A stretch of DNA of 64,000 bases from Phycisphaeraceae bacterium (GTDB lineage Bacteria; Planctomycetota; Phycisphaerae; Phycisphaerales; UBA1924): positions 434,001-498,000 of the forward strand of contig JACKHF010000002.1 of the NCBI GenBank assembly GCA_020639155.1. The letters run 5' to 3'. Both the position numbers and the translations under genes were made by a program. Position 1 is the stretch's first letter. Each line of letters opens with the position of its first letter. This document shows, piece after piece, positions 16,292-24,700 of this stretch. The notes beneath the pieces were generated by a model, which did not search any database, was not told the DNA's origin, and saw nothing but the letters and a program-made list of their open reading frames with translations.

Positions 16292-16651
16292 ATGAGGTGT
16301 ATCAGCTCAACCCCGACGTGCGTCACGATCCAGCTCACCGTGGATGAGGTTGATCTCGTGCGCAGCGCATTGAATGAAACCAATGAAGCACTGAGAGATT
16401 GGGAGTTCCAGACACGGACAGGATTCGAGAGACAGCAGTTTCACGCGCTGCAAGCGTCGCTGAGCGCAATCAGCGAAGACGATGATACAGCGATCTACCC
16501 CGAGTGTGGCTCAGAGTGGAAGATGAAACCGACCGAGAAACCACCGTCTCCCGAGCCTGCACCACCACACATACTTCATGCCCTACATACCGGATCGCTC
16601 ATTGTCTGCCCGGAGTGTGGCGCGACGTTGCGGTCGGAGAAAACAGAGTGA
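16292..16651 (+). CDS. Hypothetical protein with degenerate CPEC motifs
   Basis: 119 residues. The N-terminal part (VTIQLTVDEVDLVRSALNETNEAL...) looks like a small helical domain. It is followed by YPECGSEWK, in which the first Cys of a CPEC knuckle is replaced by Tyr, a Pro-rich linker, and CPECGATL. These are halves of the zinc ribbon used by the neighbouring membrane proteins, without membrane segments. Its stop overlaps the GTG of the next gene (GTGA). It may be a product of local duplication and decay. Confidence 0.6.
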   Translation: MRCISSTPTCVTIQLTVDEVDLVRSALNETNEALRDWEFQTRTGFERQQFHALQASLSAISEDDDTAIYPECGSEWKMKPTEKPPSPEPAPPHILHALHTGSLIVCPECGATLRSEKTE

Positions 16652-17091
16652 AGTGGTTTCGGGGGAAAGTCTATGACGACACTGGCAAACCAGTCACGCT
16701 GTATCGATCTTTGCGCTCTGCGGATTGGGTCCATGCAGGTATTAAGTCGCCTTCGTCTGGCAAGGGCCGCAGATGGCCGGTGTATGTGGATGTGCTCATC
16801 GCGCTTGGTGTGGCGGGACCGGCGTGTGTTCTTGCGGTTGTTACCGGCGAATACATGGTTGTCTTGTTGATGGCCATCGTGCCAGTGTGCTTCGTGCTTG
16901 TTGTCATGTCTCCTGTTGCGATTGTCAGCAACAGGATGAACACGGGCCGTATCAGAACAAAGTGCCTGCACGAGAGCATCTGCCCAAGCTGCGGCTACTC
17001 ACTTGCTGAGGTTCCAGCAAACGAAGCCAACCTTACTGTCTGCCCGGAATGTGGCGCTGCGTGGAGATTGCAGGAGATACTCGCACAATGA
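16648..17091 (+). CDS. Zinc-ribbon membrane protein, group A
   Basis: 147 residues from GTG 16648, overlapping the previous stop by 4 nt. It opens with VKWFRGKVYDDTGKPVTLYR, the group A N-terminal motif. Two membrane segments lie at about 50-70 and 75-95, and a four-Cys zinc ribbon (CPSCGYS...CPECGAAWRLQ) ends the protein. The shared N-terminal motif (G-x-V-x-DD-x-G-x-x-x-x-L-x-R) looks like a short beta-hairpin domain but matches no family I can name. Co-transcription with the next two paralogs is implied by ATGA overlaps. Confidence 0.72.
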   Translation: MKWFRGKVYDDTGKPVTLYRSLRSADWVHAGIKSPSSGKGRRWPVYVDVLIALGVAGPACVLAVVTGEYMVVLLMAIVPVCFVLVVMSPVAIVSNRMNTGRIRTKCLHESICPSCGYSLAEVPANEANLTVCPECGAAWRLQEILAQ

Positions 17092-17531
17092 GACGATTCC
17101 ATGGGAAAGTGCGAGATGATGCGGGCTCAATCTTGCGGCTCTATCGCATGGTGTACCCGGAAGATTTCAAAGTCAGCGGAAAGAAAAAGAAGAAGAAAAA
17201 ACCACAGCAGCATATCAATCCATACTTTCTCTTTGTTGGAGTTCCGCTTATTTATGGAGTTACGGGTTGGGCAGTTGTATATGCAAAGTCAGGGAGTGCA
17301 ATGGATGGGGCCATAGGTGGTGCTTCCGGTGCGATTGCGTATTGTCTTGCAGGGATTCTCTATCAGGTTGTCAGAAATCACAAGCACGCGAACGCAATGA
17401 AACATATGTGCTTGCGAGATCGCATCTGCCCGTCTTGCGGCTATTCCATTGCTGGTTTGCCGAAAAATGAGTATGCTCTGACTATCTGTCCTGAATGCCA
17501 GAGCACGTGGAGGCTGGAGCAAGCCGAATGA
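17088..17531 (+). CDS. Zinc-ribbon membrane protein, group A
   Basis: 147 residues from ATG 17088 (ATGA overlap with the gene before). N-terminal MRRFHGKVRDDAGSILRLYR aligns with the other group A members. It differs by a run of lysines (KKKKKKK, about residues 37-43) ahead of the first membrane segment, and a Gly/Ala-rich second segment (GAIGGASGAIAYCLAGIL). The C-terminal ribbon is CPSCGYS...CPECQSTWRLE. Function unknown. Confidence 0.72.
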   Translation: MRRFHGKVRDDAGSILRLYRMVYPEDFKVSGKKKKKKKPQQHINPYFLFVGVPLIYGVTGWAVVYAKSGSAMDGAIGGASGAIAYCLAGILYQVVRNHKHANAMKHMCLRDRICPSCGYSIAGLPKNEYALTICPECQSTWRLEQAE

Positions 17532-17956
17532 AGTGGATCAGAAGCACTGTGAGGGATGCGTACTTTCGTGAGGTCGCGCTCTTTCGACGTGAACCGAACC
17601 CATGTTGGCTCGCGATGTATGGCTCAGCAATGGCAGGCTCGGTGCCACGTCTCTTTCTGTACATGTGTATGCTCAGTCTGCTCGCATGCTGGCTAACGAA
17701 CTTCAACAGGACAAACGTGGCAGGTGCTTTCAGCCTACTCTCTTTTGGGCTGTTCTTTGCCGCCCATGTTGTCTCTATCGTGTACGGTTTGCGTGCTGCG
17801 AGTGAAACAAATGCAAACAGAGCAAAGGATTTGTGCTTGTGCGGATTTGTGTGTCCCGCGTGTGGTTACTCACTGAAAAACCTGCCCGCAGATGAGCACG
17901 GCGTGACCATCTGTCCCGAGTGCCAGAGTGCGTGGAGACTCCCCAGTACAATGTGA
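17528..17956 (+). CDS. Zinc-ribbon membrane protein, group A
   Basis: 142 residues from ATG 17528 (ATGA overlap). The N-terminal motif is degenerate (MKWIRSTVRDAYFREVALFR; the DD-x-G is lost). Two membrane segments lie at about 38-60 and 68-92. The C-terminal ribbon is CPACGYS...CPECQSAWRL. Last of the three linked group A genes; its 3' end contains the -10-like hexamer of the next gene. Confidence 0.7.
   Translation: MKWIRSTVRDAYFREVALFRREPNPCWLAMYGSAMAGSVPRLFLYMCMLSLLACWLTNFNRTNVAGAFSLLSFGLFFAAHVVSIVYGLRAASETNANRAKDLCLCGFVCPACGYSLKNLPADEHGVTICPECQSAWRLPSTM
17947..17952 (+). promoter_or_regulatory. -10-like hexamer of first group B gene
   Basis: TACAAT ends 6 nt before the ATG at 17959, the same spacing as at 18704 and 19467 for the two following paralogs. 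It lies inside the 3' end of the previous gene, and its -35 is poor. Confidence 0.4.
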
Positions 17957-17958
17957 CT

Positions 17959-18684
17959 ATGGCGACGAACCGACGACATCTCCGTTGTGGCGCTGTATCC
18001 ATCGCAGTTGGTGCAGTTGTGACGATGCTGGTGTCGTGGGTTGCTATGCTGTGGCCGACATGCGGTGGGTTGTTAGGCTGGACAAACGGCGATGCGTACC
18101 AACTCACCCAGAGTTCGATAAAAGATGAGTGCTGGGTTGTCATGATGGCTGGAAACGCATGGGCTCAGAGTGTTGACTATGCTGAACTTTCTGGTTCTCT
18201 CATCGTGTCGCAGGGAAAATGGCCAAACGAACTTACGTCGAAGATTGAACTTGACATGCTTCCATCGTATTTGCGACCTCGGTCGATTGATCACTTGCAT
18301 CTGAAAGCAAACTATCGAGGTTCAGGCTGGCCCTGTCATGCGATGATGTACTCGATAGTTATGGAAGATGGAAGCTCTGGATCGCGTACTCCATTGATCG
18401 TGCGAGGAGGGGTGCGTCTCCCTCCGTCGTTTGGCGCATGGCCGAATGTGCTCCCCATCATGCCTGTTCTCCCCAGCTTTCTCATCAACACATTGTTCTA
18501 CGCGATCATCTGGCTCGGCCTTACTCTCGGGTTCAGCGCATGGCGTTCGCATCGCAGAATCAAACGTGGCAAATGCGCACAATGCGGGTATTCACGAGAG
18601 GGGCTTGATGCAGCATTGCCGTGTCCAGAGTGCGGATGTGTGCCAAAGCCAGCACGATTGCAAGCGAACTTACAGACGTTCTGA
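17959..18684 (+). CDS. Zinc-ribbon membrane protein, group B
   Basis: 241 residues from ATG 17959; a GTG at 17953 overlapping the previous stop is the alternative. Architecture: short basic N terminus (NRRHLRCGAV), a membrane segment with the family motif VGAVVTMLVSWVAM, and about 140 residues of predicted extracytoplasmic domain. A second membrane segment follows (SFLINTLFYAIIWLGLTLGF), then RSHRRIKRGKC and a zinc ribbon CAQCGYSREGLD...CPECG on the cytoplasmic side. No domain is recognised in the ectodomain. First of three tandem paralogs. Confidence 0.72.
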   Translation: MATNRRHLRCGAVSIAVGAVVTMLVSWVAMLWPTCGGLLGWTNGDAYQLTQSSIKDECWVVMMAGNAWAQSVDYAELSGSLIVSQGKWPNELTSKIELDMLPSYLRPRSIDHLHLKANYRGSGWPCHAMMYSIVMEDGSSGSRTPLIVRGGVRLPPSFGAWPNVLPIMPVLPSFLINTLFYAIIWLGLTLGFSAWRSHRRIKRGKCAQCGYSREGLDAALPCPECGCVPKPARLQANLQTF

Positions 18685-18709
18685 CATCAAGATCAGTTAT
18701 TCGTATAAT
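18681..18709 (+). promoter_or_regulatory. Promoter of second group B gene (leaderless)
   Basis: CTGACA (18681-18686), a 17-bp spacer, then TATAAT (18704-18709). The GTG start at 18716 is 6 nt further on, so the transcript would start at the initiation codon. The arrangement is repeated, by duplication, at 19444-19472. Confidence 0.65.
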
Positions 18710-18715
18710 GCATGA

Positions 18716-19429
18716 GTGACGAGTACTCGAAGACATCTCCGTCGTAGCGTCGTGTCGTTGATTTTCGGCGCAGTTGTGACGGTGCTGGTGTCGTGGGTTG
18801 CGGTGTTTATTCCGCTGAAAGTATATTGGGAGCAAACACAGTCAATCGTGCCAGGCGGTGGTATCTCTCTCCCCACGAATGAATCGTTCTGGACTGTAAC
18901 GCAGGGAAGAAATGCACTGTGTCGAGTCAATGTGTACTCAAGTGTGAACCTTACTCTGTCAAGATATTACGATACGTCCTTTTTATTGCGTCAGATCGAA
19001 CTCAATGACATTCCTGCCAGTATGCAACCGGAAGTGTTCGATCATGCAATGGGCCAGCCAAGAGTGGTACAAGCCGGCTGGCCGACACCTGCGATGAAAT
19101 GTGAAATGCACTCTGCGATCTTTCAGACAGAGCCATATATTCGGTACCAGACAACTGGCGGTATCGAACTGCCGAGTGTGCCAACGAAGCAACCGATGGT
19201 GGAGGCACCGACTCCTCGAGCAGTTCCCTTGATACCCGTTTTTCCAGGCTTTCTCATCAACACGTTGCTCTATGCGATGATCTGGCTCGGCACCACACTC
19301 AGGTTCGGTGCATGGCGTTCGCACCGCAGAATCAAGCGTGGCAAGTGCGCACAATGCGGGTACTTGCGAGAGGGGCTCGATGCAGCGTTGCCGTGCCCAG
19401 AGTGTGGATGTGTGCCAAATGCATCATGA
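18716..19429 (+). CDS. Zinc-ribbon membrane protein, group B
   Basis: 237 residues from GTG 18716. It aligns with its neighbours at both ends: N-terminal TSTRRHLRRSVVSLIFGAVVTVLVSW, and a C-terminal membrane segment followed by RSHRRIKRGKC and CAQCGYLREGLD...CPECGCV. The ectodomain of about 140 residues shares only short patches (for instance GWPTPAMK against GWPCHAMM in the first copy). It has its own promoter. Function unknown. Confidence 0.72.
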   Translation: MTSTRRHLRRSVVSLIFGAVVTVLVSWVAVFIPLKVYWEQTQSIVPGGGISLPTNESFWTVTQGRNALCRVNVYSSVNLTLSRYYDTSFLLRQIELNDIPASMQPEVFDHAMGQPRVVQAGWPTPAMKCEMHSAIFQTEPYIRYQTTGGIELPSVPTKQPMVEAPTPRAVPLIPVFPGFLINTLLYAMIWLGTTLRFGAWRSHRRIKRGKCAQCGYLREGLDAALPCPECGCVPNAS

Positions 19430-19443
19430 TTACCACCTCGGCC

Positions 19444-19472
19444 CTGATACCAAATGTGCTTTCTCGTACAAT
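19444..19472 (+). promoter_or_regulatory. Promoter of third group B gene (leaderless)
   Basis: CTGATA (19444-19449), a 17-bp spacer and TACAAT (19467-19472), 6 nt before the GTG start at 19479. It aligns without gaps to the promoter at 18681, so promoter and gene were duplicated as one unit. Confidence 0.6.
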
Positions 19473-19478
19473 GCCGAA

Positions 19479-20177
19479 GTGAAATACGCTCGAACACATC
19501 TCCGTCATGGCATTGTTTCGCTGATTGTCGGCGCCGTTGTGACGGTGTTGGTGTCGTGGGCTGCAATGTTTGGGCCTGCGCTCAATCCTGTTCACCTTGG
19601 GTGGTGGCAAGGAGAGTACAAACTTGCATATTGGGACATTCTGGGTGAAGCAAACGCATGGCACCGTGTTGTCCACTATATAAAGAGCAAGGAGGACGGA
19701 CAGCCGAATGAACTGCCGAAGGAGTTTCTTGAAGAGCACAAGGTGGCAGCAAGACATTGGCCTCCGTACCTGCGCCCGCCCCAGTGGAACAGCCTGCCAA
19801 CATACACCGTTTTTCATGGAACAGGATGGCCAGCAACTGCGTTGAAGTATTCCGAACGATATGAGTCACCTTACTCAGCAGTCCGTACACCTGTACAGAG
19901 GTATGGTGCATTCCGGCTCTCGCGCTTTTTCCCAAGCGCCTCTCTTACTTTTCCACTCGCTCCTATTTTTCCCGGCTTCCTCATCAATACCGTATTCTAT
20001 GGAGCATTCTGCTTCGGCGTTCTGCTTGGGTTCAGTTCATGGCGTTCGCACCGCAGAGGCAAGCGTGGCAAGTGCGCACAATGTGGGTATTCACGAGAGG
20101 GGCTTGATGCAGCGTTGCCATGCCCCGAGTGTGGCTTTGTTCGGAAGGGCGTACATGCCAGGAATCATGCAGCATGA
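19479..20177 (+). CDS. Zinc-ribbon membrane protein, group B
   Basis: 232 residues from GTG 19479. Third tandem member: VKYARTHLRHGIVSLIVGAVVTVLVSW at the start (in two motif blocks), an ectodomain containing GTGWPATALKYSERY, and a C-terminal membrane segment followed by RSHRRGKRGKC with the ribbon CAQCGYSREGLD...CPECGFV. Its ectodomain is rich in Pro and aromatic residues and differs strongly from the other two. Its stop overlaps the next gene (ATGA), so the two are probably cotranscribed. Confidence 0.72.
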   Translation: MKYARTHLRHGIVSLIVGAVVTVLVSWAAMFGPALNPVHLGWWQGEYKLAYWDILGEANAWHRVVHYIKSKEDGQPNELPKEFLEEHKVAARHWPPYLRPPQWNSLPTYTVFHGTGWPATALKYSERYESPYSAVRTPVQRYGAFRLSRFFPSASLTFPLAPIFPGFLINTVFYGAFCFGVLLGFSSWRSHRRGKRGKCAQCGYSREGLDAALPCPECGFVRKGVHARNHAA

Positions 20178-20569
20178 ACGAGCATGAGCAGGCGATGGTA
20201 AAGGCTTTTTTCAAACCCACCAAACGTGAGCGGTATCGCGGGCTACTTCAGAGTTTGCGTGGACGAGCAAAGCTGATACGTGAGCTTGATCACCTAGGGG
20301 ATCTGGATACGCGGTACATGGTCCCTATTGCGCCTTGCGATCAGTCTGCAAAATCAATATGCGAACTGCTTGTGCAGCGAGGTGCGCCGGAGCACTGCTA
20401 CATTATCTCAAGCAATCCCGATATAGACGGGCACGAGATGCGACTGCATGATGCGCTTCGGGCAGTTGTTGGACATGGGCATGGAACATTGATCTCGTGC
20501 ATCCCTGAAAAGTGTGGATACTACGAGGGCGAAGATATGGAGTGCCGCTGGATTCTGTCAAGAGAGTGA
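20174..20569 (+). CDS. Conserved hypothetical protein
   Basis: 131 residues from ATG 20174, overlapping the previous stop by 4 nt. A soluble protein with the motifs RAKLIRELDHLGDLDTRYMVPI, HCYIISSNPDIDGHEMRL, HGTLISCIPEKCGYYEGED and RWIL. Proteins with the same motif order occur in several bacterial phyla as uncharacterised genes; I know of no function. End of the co-directional run begun at 15749. Confidence 0.7.
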   Translation: MNEHEQAMVKAFFKPTKRERYRGLLQSLRGRAKLIRELDHLGDLDTRYMVPIAPCDQSAKSICELLVQRGAPEHCYIISSNPDIDGHEMRLHDALRAVVGHGHGTLISCIPEKCGYYEGEDMECRWILSRE

Positions 20570-20582
20570 CATGGACCTCGAA

Positions 20583-21044
20583 TCAGAGTCTGCTCGACTC
20601 CTGTGTCGATCCAAACTCGTGCTCAAGATAGTGGGCAACATAGTCAACGATGCTGGTTGCTTGTGGGATGTCGGGGTTTGATGTCATGCCCATCGGCTCG
20701 AAGCGCATGCCGCGGAAGCGTGCGCAGGCCTCATCGATAGGAAGACCGTACTGGATCGCAAGACTGAAGGCTCGGCAGAAGGCCTGCACCATGCCCTTCA
20801 TGGTTGAGCCTTCCTTTGCCATCTTGATAAAGATCTCGCCTGGCAAGCCGTCTTCATACAGGCCGATGGTGAGGTATCCCTCGTGCCCATTCACGCTGAA
20901 CTTGTGTGTGACACTATTGCGTGTTGCTGGGAGTGCGTTGCGAGTCGCAATCATGTGGCCAGTCTCCGGCGGGCGCTTCTGGGCAGCGGCTTCGTCGTCA
21001 TGCTCGTCAGGTTTGCTGGCACATCCGTCACGATTGTCGGGCAT
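20583..21044 (-). CDS. Stand-alone C-terminal domain of B12-dependent ribonucleotide reductase (NrdJb-like, TSCPD-type)
   Basis: 153 residues from ATG 21044; a GTG at 21059 is also possible. From residue 38 it follows the C-terminal end of class II RNR closely: LPATRNSVTHKFSVNGHEGYL, GLYEDGLPGEIFIKMAKEGS, LAIQYGLPIDEACARFRGMRFEPMG (read as consecutive motifs) and NPDI. The catalytic barrel is absent, so this is either the split NrdJb partner of an unlinked NrdJa or a relative with a separate role. The first 35 residues are hydrophilic and non-conserved. The B12 requirement of the family links it to the riboswitch at 2.6 kb by inference only. Confidence 0.85.
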   Translation of the reverse strand: MPDNRDGCASKPDEHDDEAAAQKRPPETGHMIATRNALPATRNSVTHKFSVNGHEGYLTIGLYEDGLPGEIFIKMAKEGSTMKGMVQAFCRAFSLAIQYGLPIDEACARFRGMRFEPMGMTSNPDIPQATSIVDYVAHYLEHEFGSTQESSRL

Positions 21045-21220
21045 GCAAGCACGATACACGAGTCGCTTGGAATGTCCAATATCGGCGGGTGTCCCTGATT
21101 TGGTCTACGTCTGAGATGATCAAATGGTCAAATTCAGCAGGGAAGGCCCAAAGATCCGGGCATTCCACTGATCAAATCCCGAATCTCTAGGCGATTCTTC
21201 CCAAGAAGCCGATACACTCT

Positions 21221-21601
21221 GTGTCCCGGACATCCGTTCTGGCGCATCTGAGTTTTCACGTGACTAACCACATCAGCCAACTCCAGCCCGAAGTTGCCCA
21301 GCGCGAGCCAGGTTCGCGCCCAGTGCCGGGTTCTGTGCTGTTTACGCTGACGATGGTTTTGGCTTGTGCATTGACACTTGGCGCTCAGCCGATTGCGTCG
21401 CAAGCATATCGGTCAAGCACATTGCGCCTTGTGGTTGTTGCTGGCGATCAGTTGGTTGTTCCTGAGCAGCCAGATTGCACTATGACACCAGCGTTGCTTG
21501 TTGCGAGTGCCTCCGTGCCAATGCTTGGTGCGCTTCATGACCGGCAGTTTGATGCGATGGTTGCTATGGGATATGCGGATATGCCGCCGCCGATGTGCTG
21601 A
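21221..21601 (+). CDS. Possible small secreted or membrane hypothetical protein
   Basis: 126 codons from a GTG at 21221. A hydrophobic stretch (SVLFTLTMVLACALTLGAQPIASQA, in two parts, near residues 38-60) could be a signal peptide if translation starts at an internal codon. No ribosome-binding site and no family match. It is the only candidate in the roughly 700-bp gap between the NrdJb-like gene and secA; the rest of the gap shows nothing else. Confidence 0.3.
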   Translation: MSRTSVLAHLSFHVTNHISQLQPEVAQREPGSRPVPGSVLFTLTMVLACALTLGAQPIASQAYRSSTLRLVVVAGDQLVVPEQPDCTMTPALLVASASVPMLGALHDRQFDAMVAMGYADMPPPMC

Positions 21602-21768
21602 GTCTCCCTTTGTCTTTCATATCCACATTGTGTGCAAGCCGTCTGTATCGCTGGCTTTGCACGTGTTGAGAGTGTGGCGTTTCGCATAGCAACGCTGCCT
21701 CGGCACATCACTCCAAACCGAATGACTCATCACACACTCACTTCGTGGGTGATGCTTGGAACAATCTC

Positions 21769-24700
21769 ATGGCAAACAAACAAGGCATCCCGCTTATCGA
21801 CCCGCTCCTGAACATGATCATCGGGTCGCGGAACGAACGATTCGTGAAACGATACAACTCGCTGGTCAGCCAGATCGGCGGGCAGGAAGACGATATCCGC
21901 AAGCTGACAGACGGTGAAATCCGTGATCGGGCGCGGAGTCTTCGACAGAAGATCAGCGATGGCGCCAGCCCGGAAGATATGCTTGTCGATGTGTTTGCTG
22001 TTGGGCGCGAAGCGATGGATCGCTCGATCGGTATCCGCTCAATCTTCAACCCTGATCAAAAGTTTGATCCGTCCCAACTGCCACGCGCAATGCAGGATCT
22101 GTACAAGAAGATTGCTGAGGAGGCAAAGCAACTTCCACTCTTGATCCCACGGACATTTGTACCTGATGCAAAGTCTCCAACACCACCACAGGGTGAGGTG
22201 GATGCGAACGACGAGTTTCTTGGTTCGACCGTGGTGATCCCCGGCTGGAAACGTGTAAGGATTCCGAACGAGCTCTATTACGCGGTGCGCGAACTCTATC
22301 CGGAAAGCCGCCCGCCGTTCCGTGCTCGCCCGTTCGATGTGCAGCTCATCGGCGGCATGGTGTTGTATCAGGGCAAGATTGCAGAAATGAAGACGGGCGA
22401 GGGCAAGACGATTGTCGCGCCACTTGCTGCAGCTCTTGTTGCTTCTGACGGGATGAAGGTTCACGTTGTCACGGTGAACGACTACCTTGTCCAGCGTGAC
22501 CGTGACTGGACAGCGCCGTTCTTCCACGCGCTCGGGCTCACAGTTGGTGCAATTCACCCACAGCACATGCAGCCTGAAGGGCTCAAGCGTCTCATGTATA
22601 CCTGCGATGTTGTCTACGGCACGACATCGGAGTTCGGGTTTGATTACCTGCGCGACAACATGAAGCCGACGGTGGATCAGCAGGTGCAGCGTCGTCGCGA
22701 TCTTGCGATCGTTGACGAGGTTGACTCGATTCTGATTGATGAAGCCCGTACGCCGCTCATTATCTCGGGGCCCGCGCACGAGTCGACGCCTCGGTATGAG
22801 CTTGCCGATGGTCTGGCTCGTTTTCTTGTCGAGAAACAAAGGCCGTGGCAGGAGCTTGATGACAAAATATCGAGGGCTGAGGAACGCATTAAGGGACTTG
22901 AGGGCGACATCCGGAACACTCGAGACAAGTCGCAAGTGCCAGCGTGGAAACAGGAGGTTGAGTCACTCAAGTCCTCCATTCCACAGATGGAGCTTGAGCG
23001 CGATGCGCACACGCAGTACTACGAGATCAAAGAAGAACGCAAGCAGGTCACACTGACCCACGATGGTGTCGCAGAAGCGCAGAAAAAAGCCGGGCTTGGC
23101 TCGTTCTATGTTGATGAGAATATGGATATTCCCCATTTGCTTGAACAGTCGCTGCGCGCGCATGTTGTCTACCAGCGCGATCGCGATTACATCGTCATGG
23201 ATGTGCCTGACCAGATGACACAGCGACCGACCCCGAGCATTGTCATTGTTGACACATTCACGGGCCGTCCAATGATCGGACGCCAGTGGTCCGACGGGCT
23301 GCATCAGGCAATCGAGTGCAAGGAACATGTGCCAATCAAGCAGGAAACACAGACTGTTGCAACGGTCACGATCCAGAACTTCTTCAAGATGTACAAGCGG
23401 TTGTCCGGCATGACGGGTACCGCCGATACCGAGGCCCAGGAGTTCCACGACATCTACAGCCTCGATGTTGTTTCGATCCCGACAAACGAGCAGATCCGTC
23501 GTATCGATTCGGATGACCGCATGTACATGCGCGAGAAGGACAAGTGGAACGCGATTGTTGATGAGATCAAGACGTTCCACGATGTGGGCAGGCCGATCCT
23601 CGTCGGCACGACCAGTGTTGAGAAGTCCGAGCTTGTTGCGTCGATGCTGTCGCAGAAATATAACATCAAGCACAACGTGCTCAACGCGAAGCAGCACGAG
23701 CGCGAAGCCAACATCATTGAGGACGCAGGTCAGCTTGGCTCGGTCATGATTGCGACCAACATGGCTGGTCGCGGTACAGACATCAAACTTGGCAGGCTGA
23801 CACGCGAAGCGTTGCGAGAGCACTGGCTCAAGCGTGACATCGCACCTCGCACACTCTCGGTCGATGATGACGATCAGACACTTCGCGAGAAGGTGTACCG
23901 GAAGATCGCCCCGAAGTTTTTGGAGATCGACAAGAAGCAGGCGGAAGATATGCAGTTCGATCAGCTTGAGATTGAGCTCCTTCGCCACTGGACATATCAG
24001 AACACGCTCCTTAGCGAACGCAAGATCCAGTCCATGAACGCGGACCAACTTCGCGATGCACTTGATGCTGAGAGCAGAATGATTCTGCACAATATCCGCT
24101 GGTACGGGTCTATTGAGGATATGGGTGGGTTGCACGTGGTTGGCACAGAGCGTCACGACAGCAGGCGCATCGACAACCAGCTTCGCGGACGCTCGGGTCG
24201 TCAGGGCGACAAGGGGTCGAGCAGGTTCTTTGTATCAACCGAAGACGACATGATGCGACTCTTTGGTGTTGATAAACGCATGGGTGTCGTGTCGAAGCTC
24301 GGGTTGATGAAGGAAGGTGACGCTGTTGACAGTCCGCTGCTCTCAAAGACGATTGCTGGCATCCAGCGCAAAGTGGAAGAACGCAACTTCCAGTATCGAA
24401 AGCAGATTCTTGAGTATGACGAGGTGATGGAGCATCAACGCCAAGCGTTTTACGGGTTACGCCAGCGCGTGCTCGAGGGTCGTGACGTGCATGGTCTTAT
24501 TACCGAGTACCTGAAAACTGCAATTGCAGACAAGGCCGACGAGTATCTTGATGAGGATTATGGATACAAGTGCATTGCCGAATACGCGCGAGAGCATGTC
24601 AAGAGCCAGATTTCACCCGAGCGCATGCGCCGTAAGGATGCACGTGAGATCGACACAATGATTCGGCGTGAAGCTGGACACGACGCGCGCCAGCTCATCA

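Noticed and set aside
22039..24156. Two long minus-strand frames (298 and 397 codons) inside secA
   Set aside because: Antisense shadows of a highly conserved gene; Arg/His/Cys-rich translations without domains.
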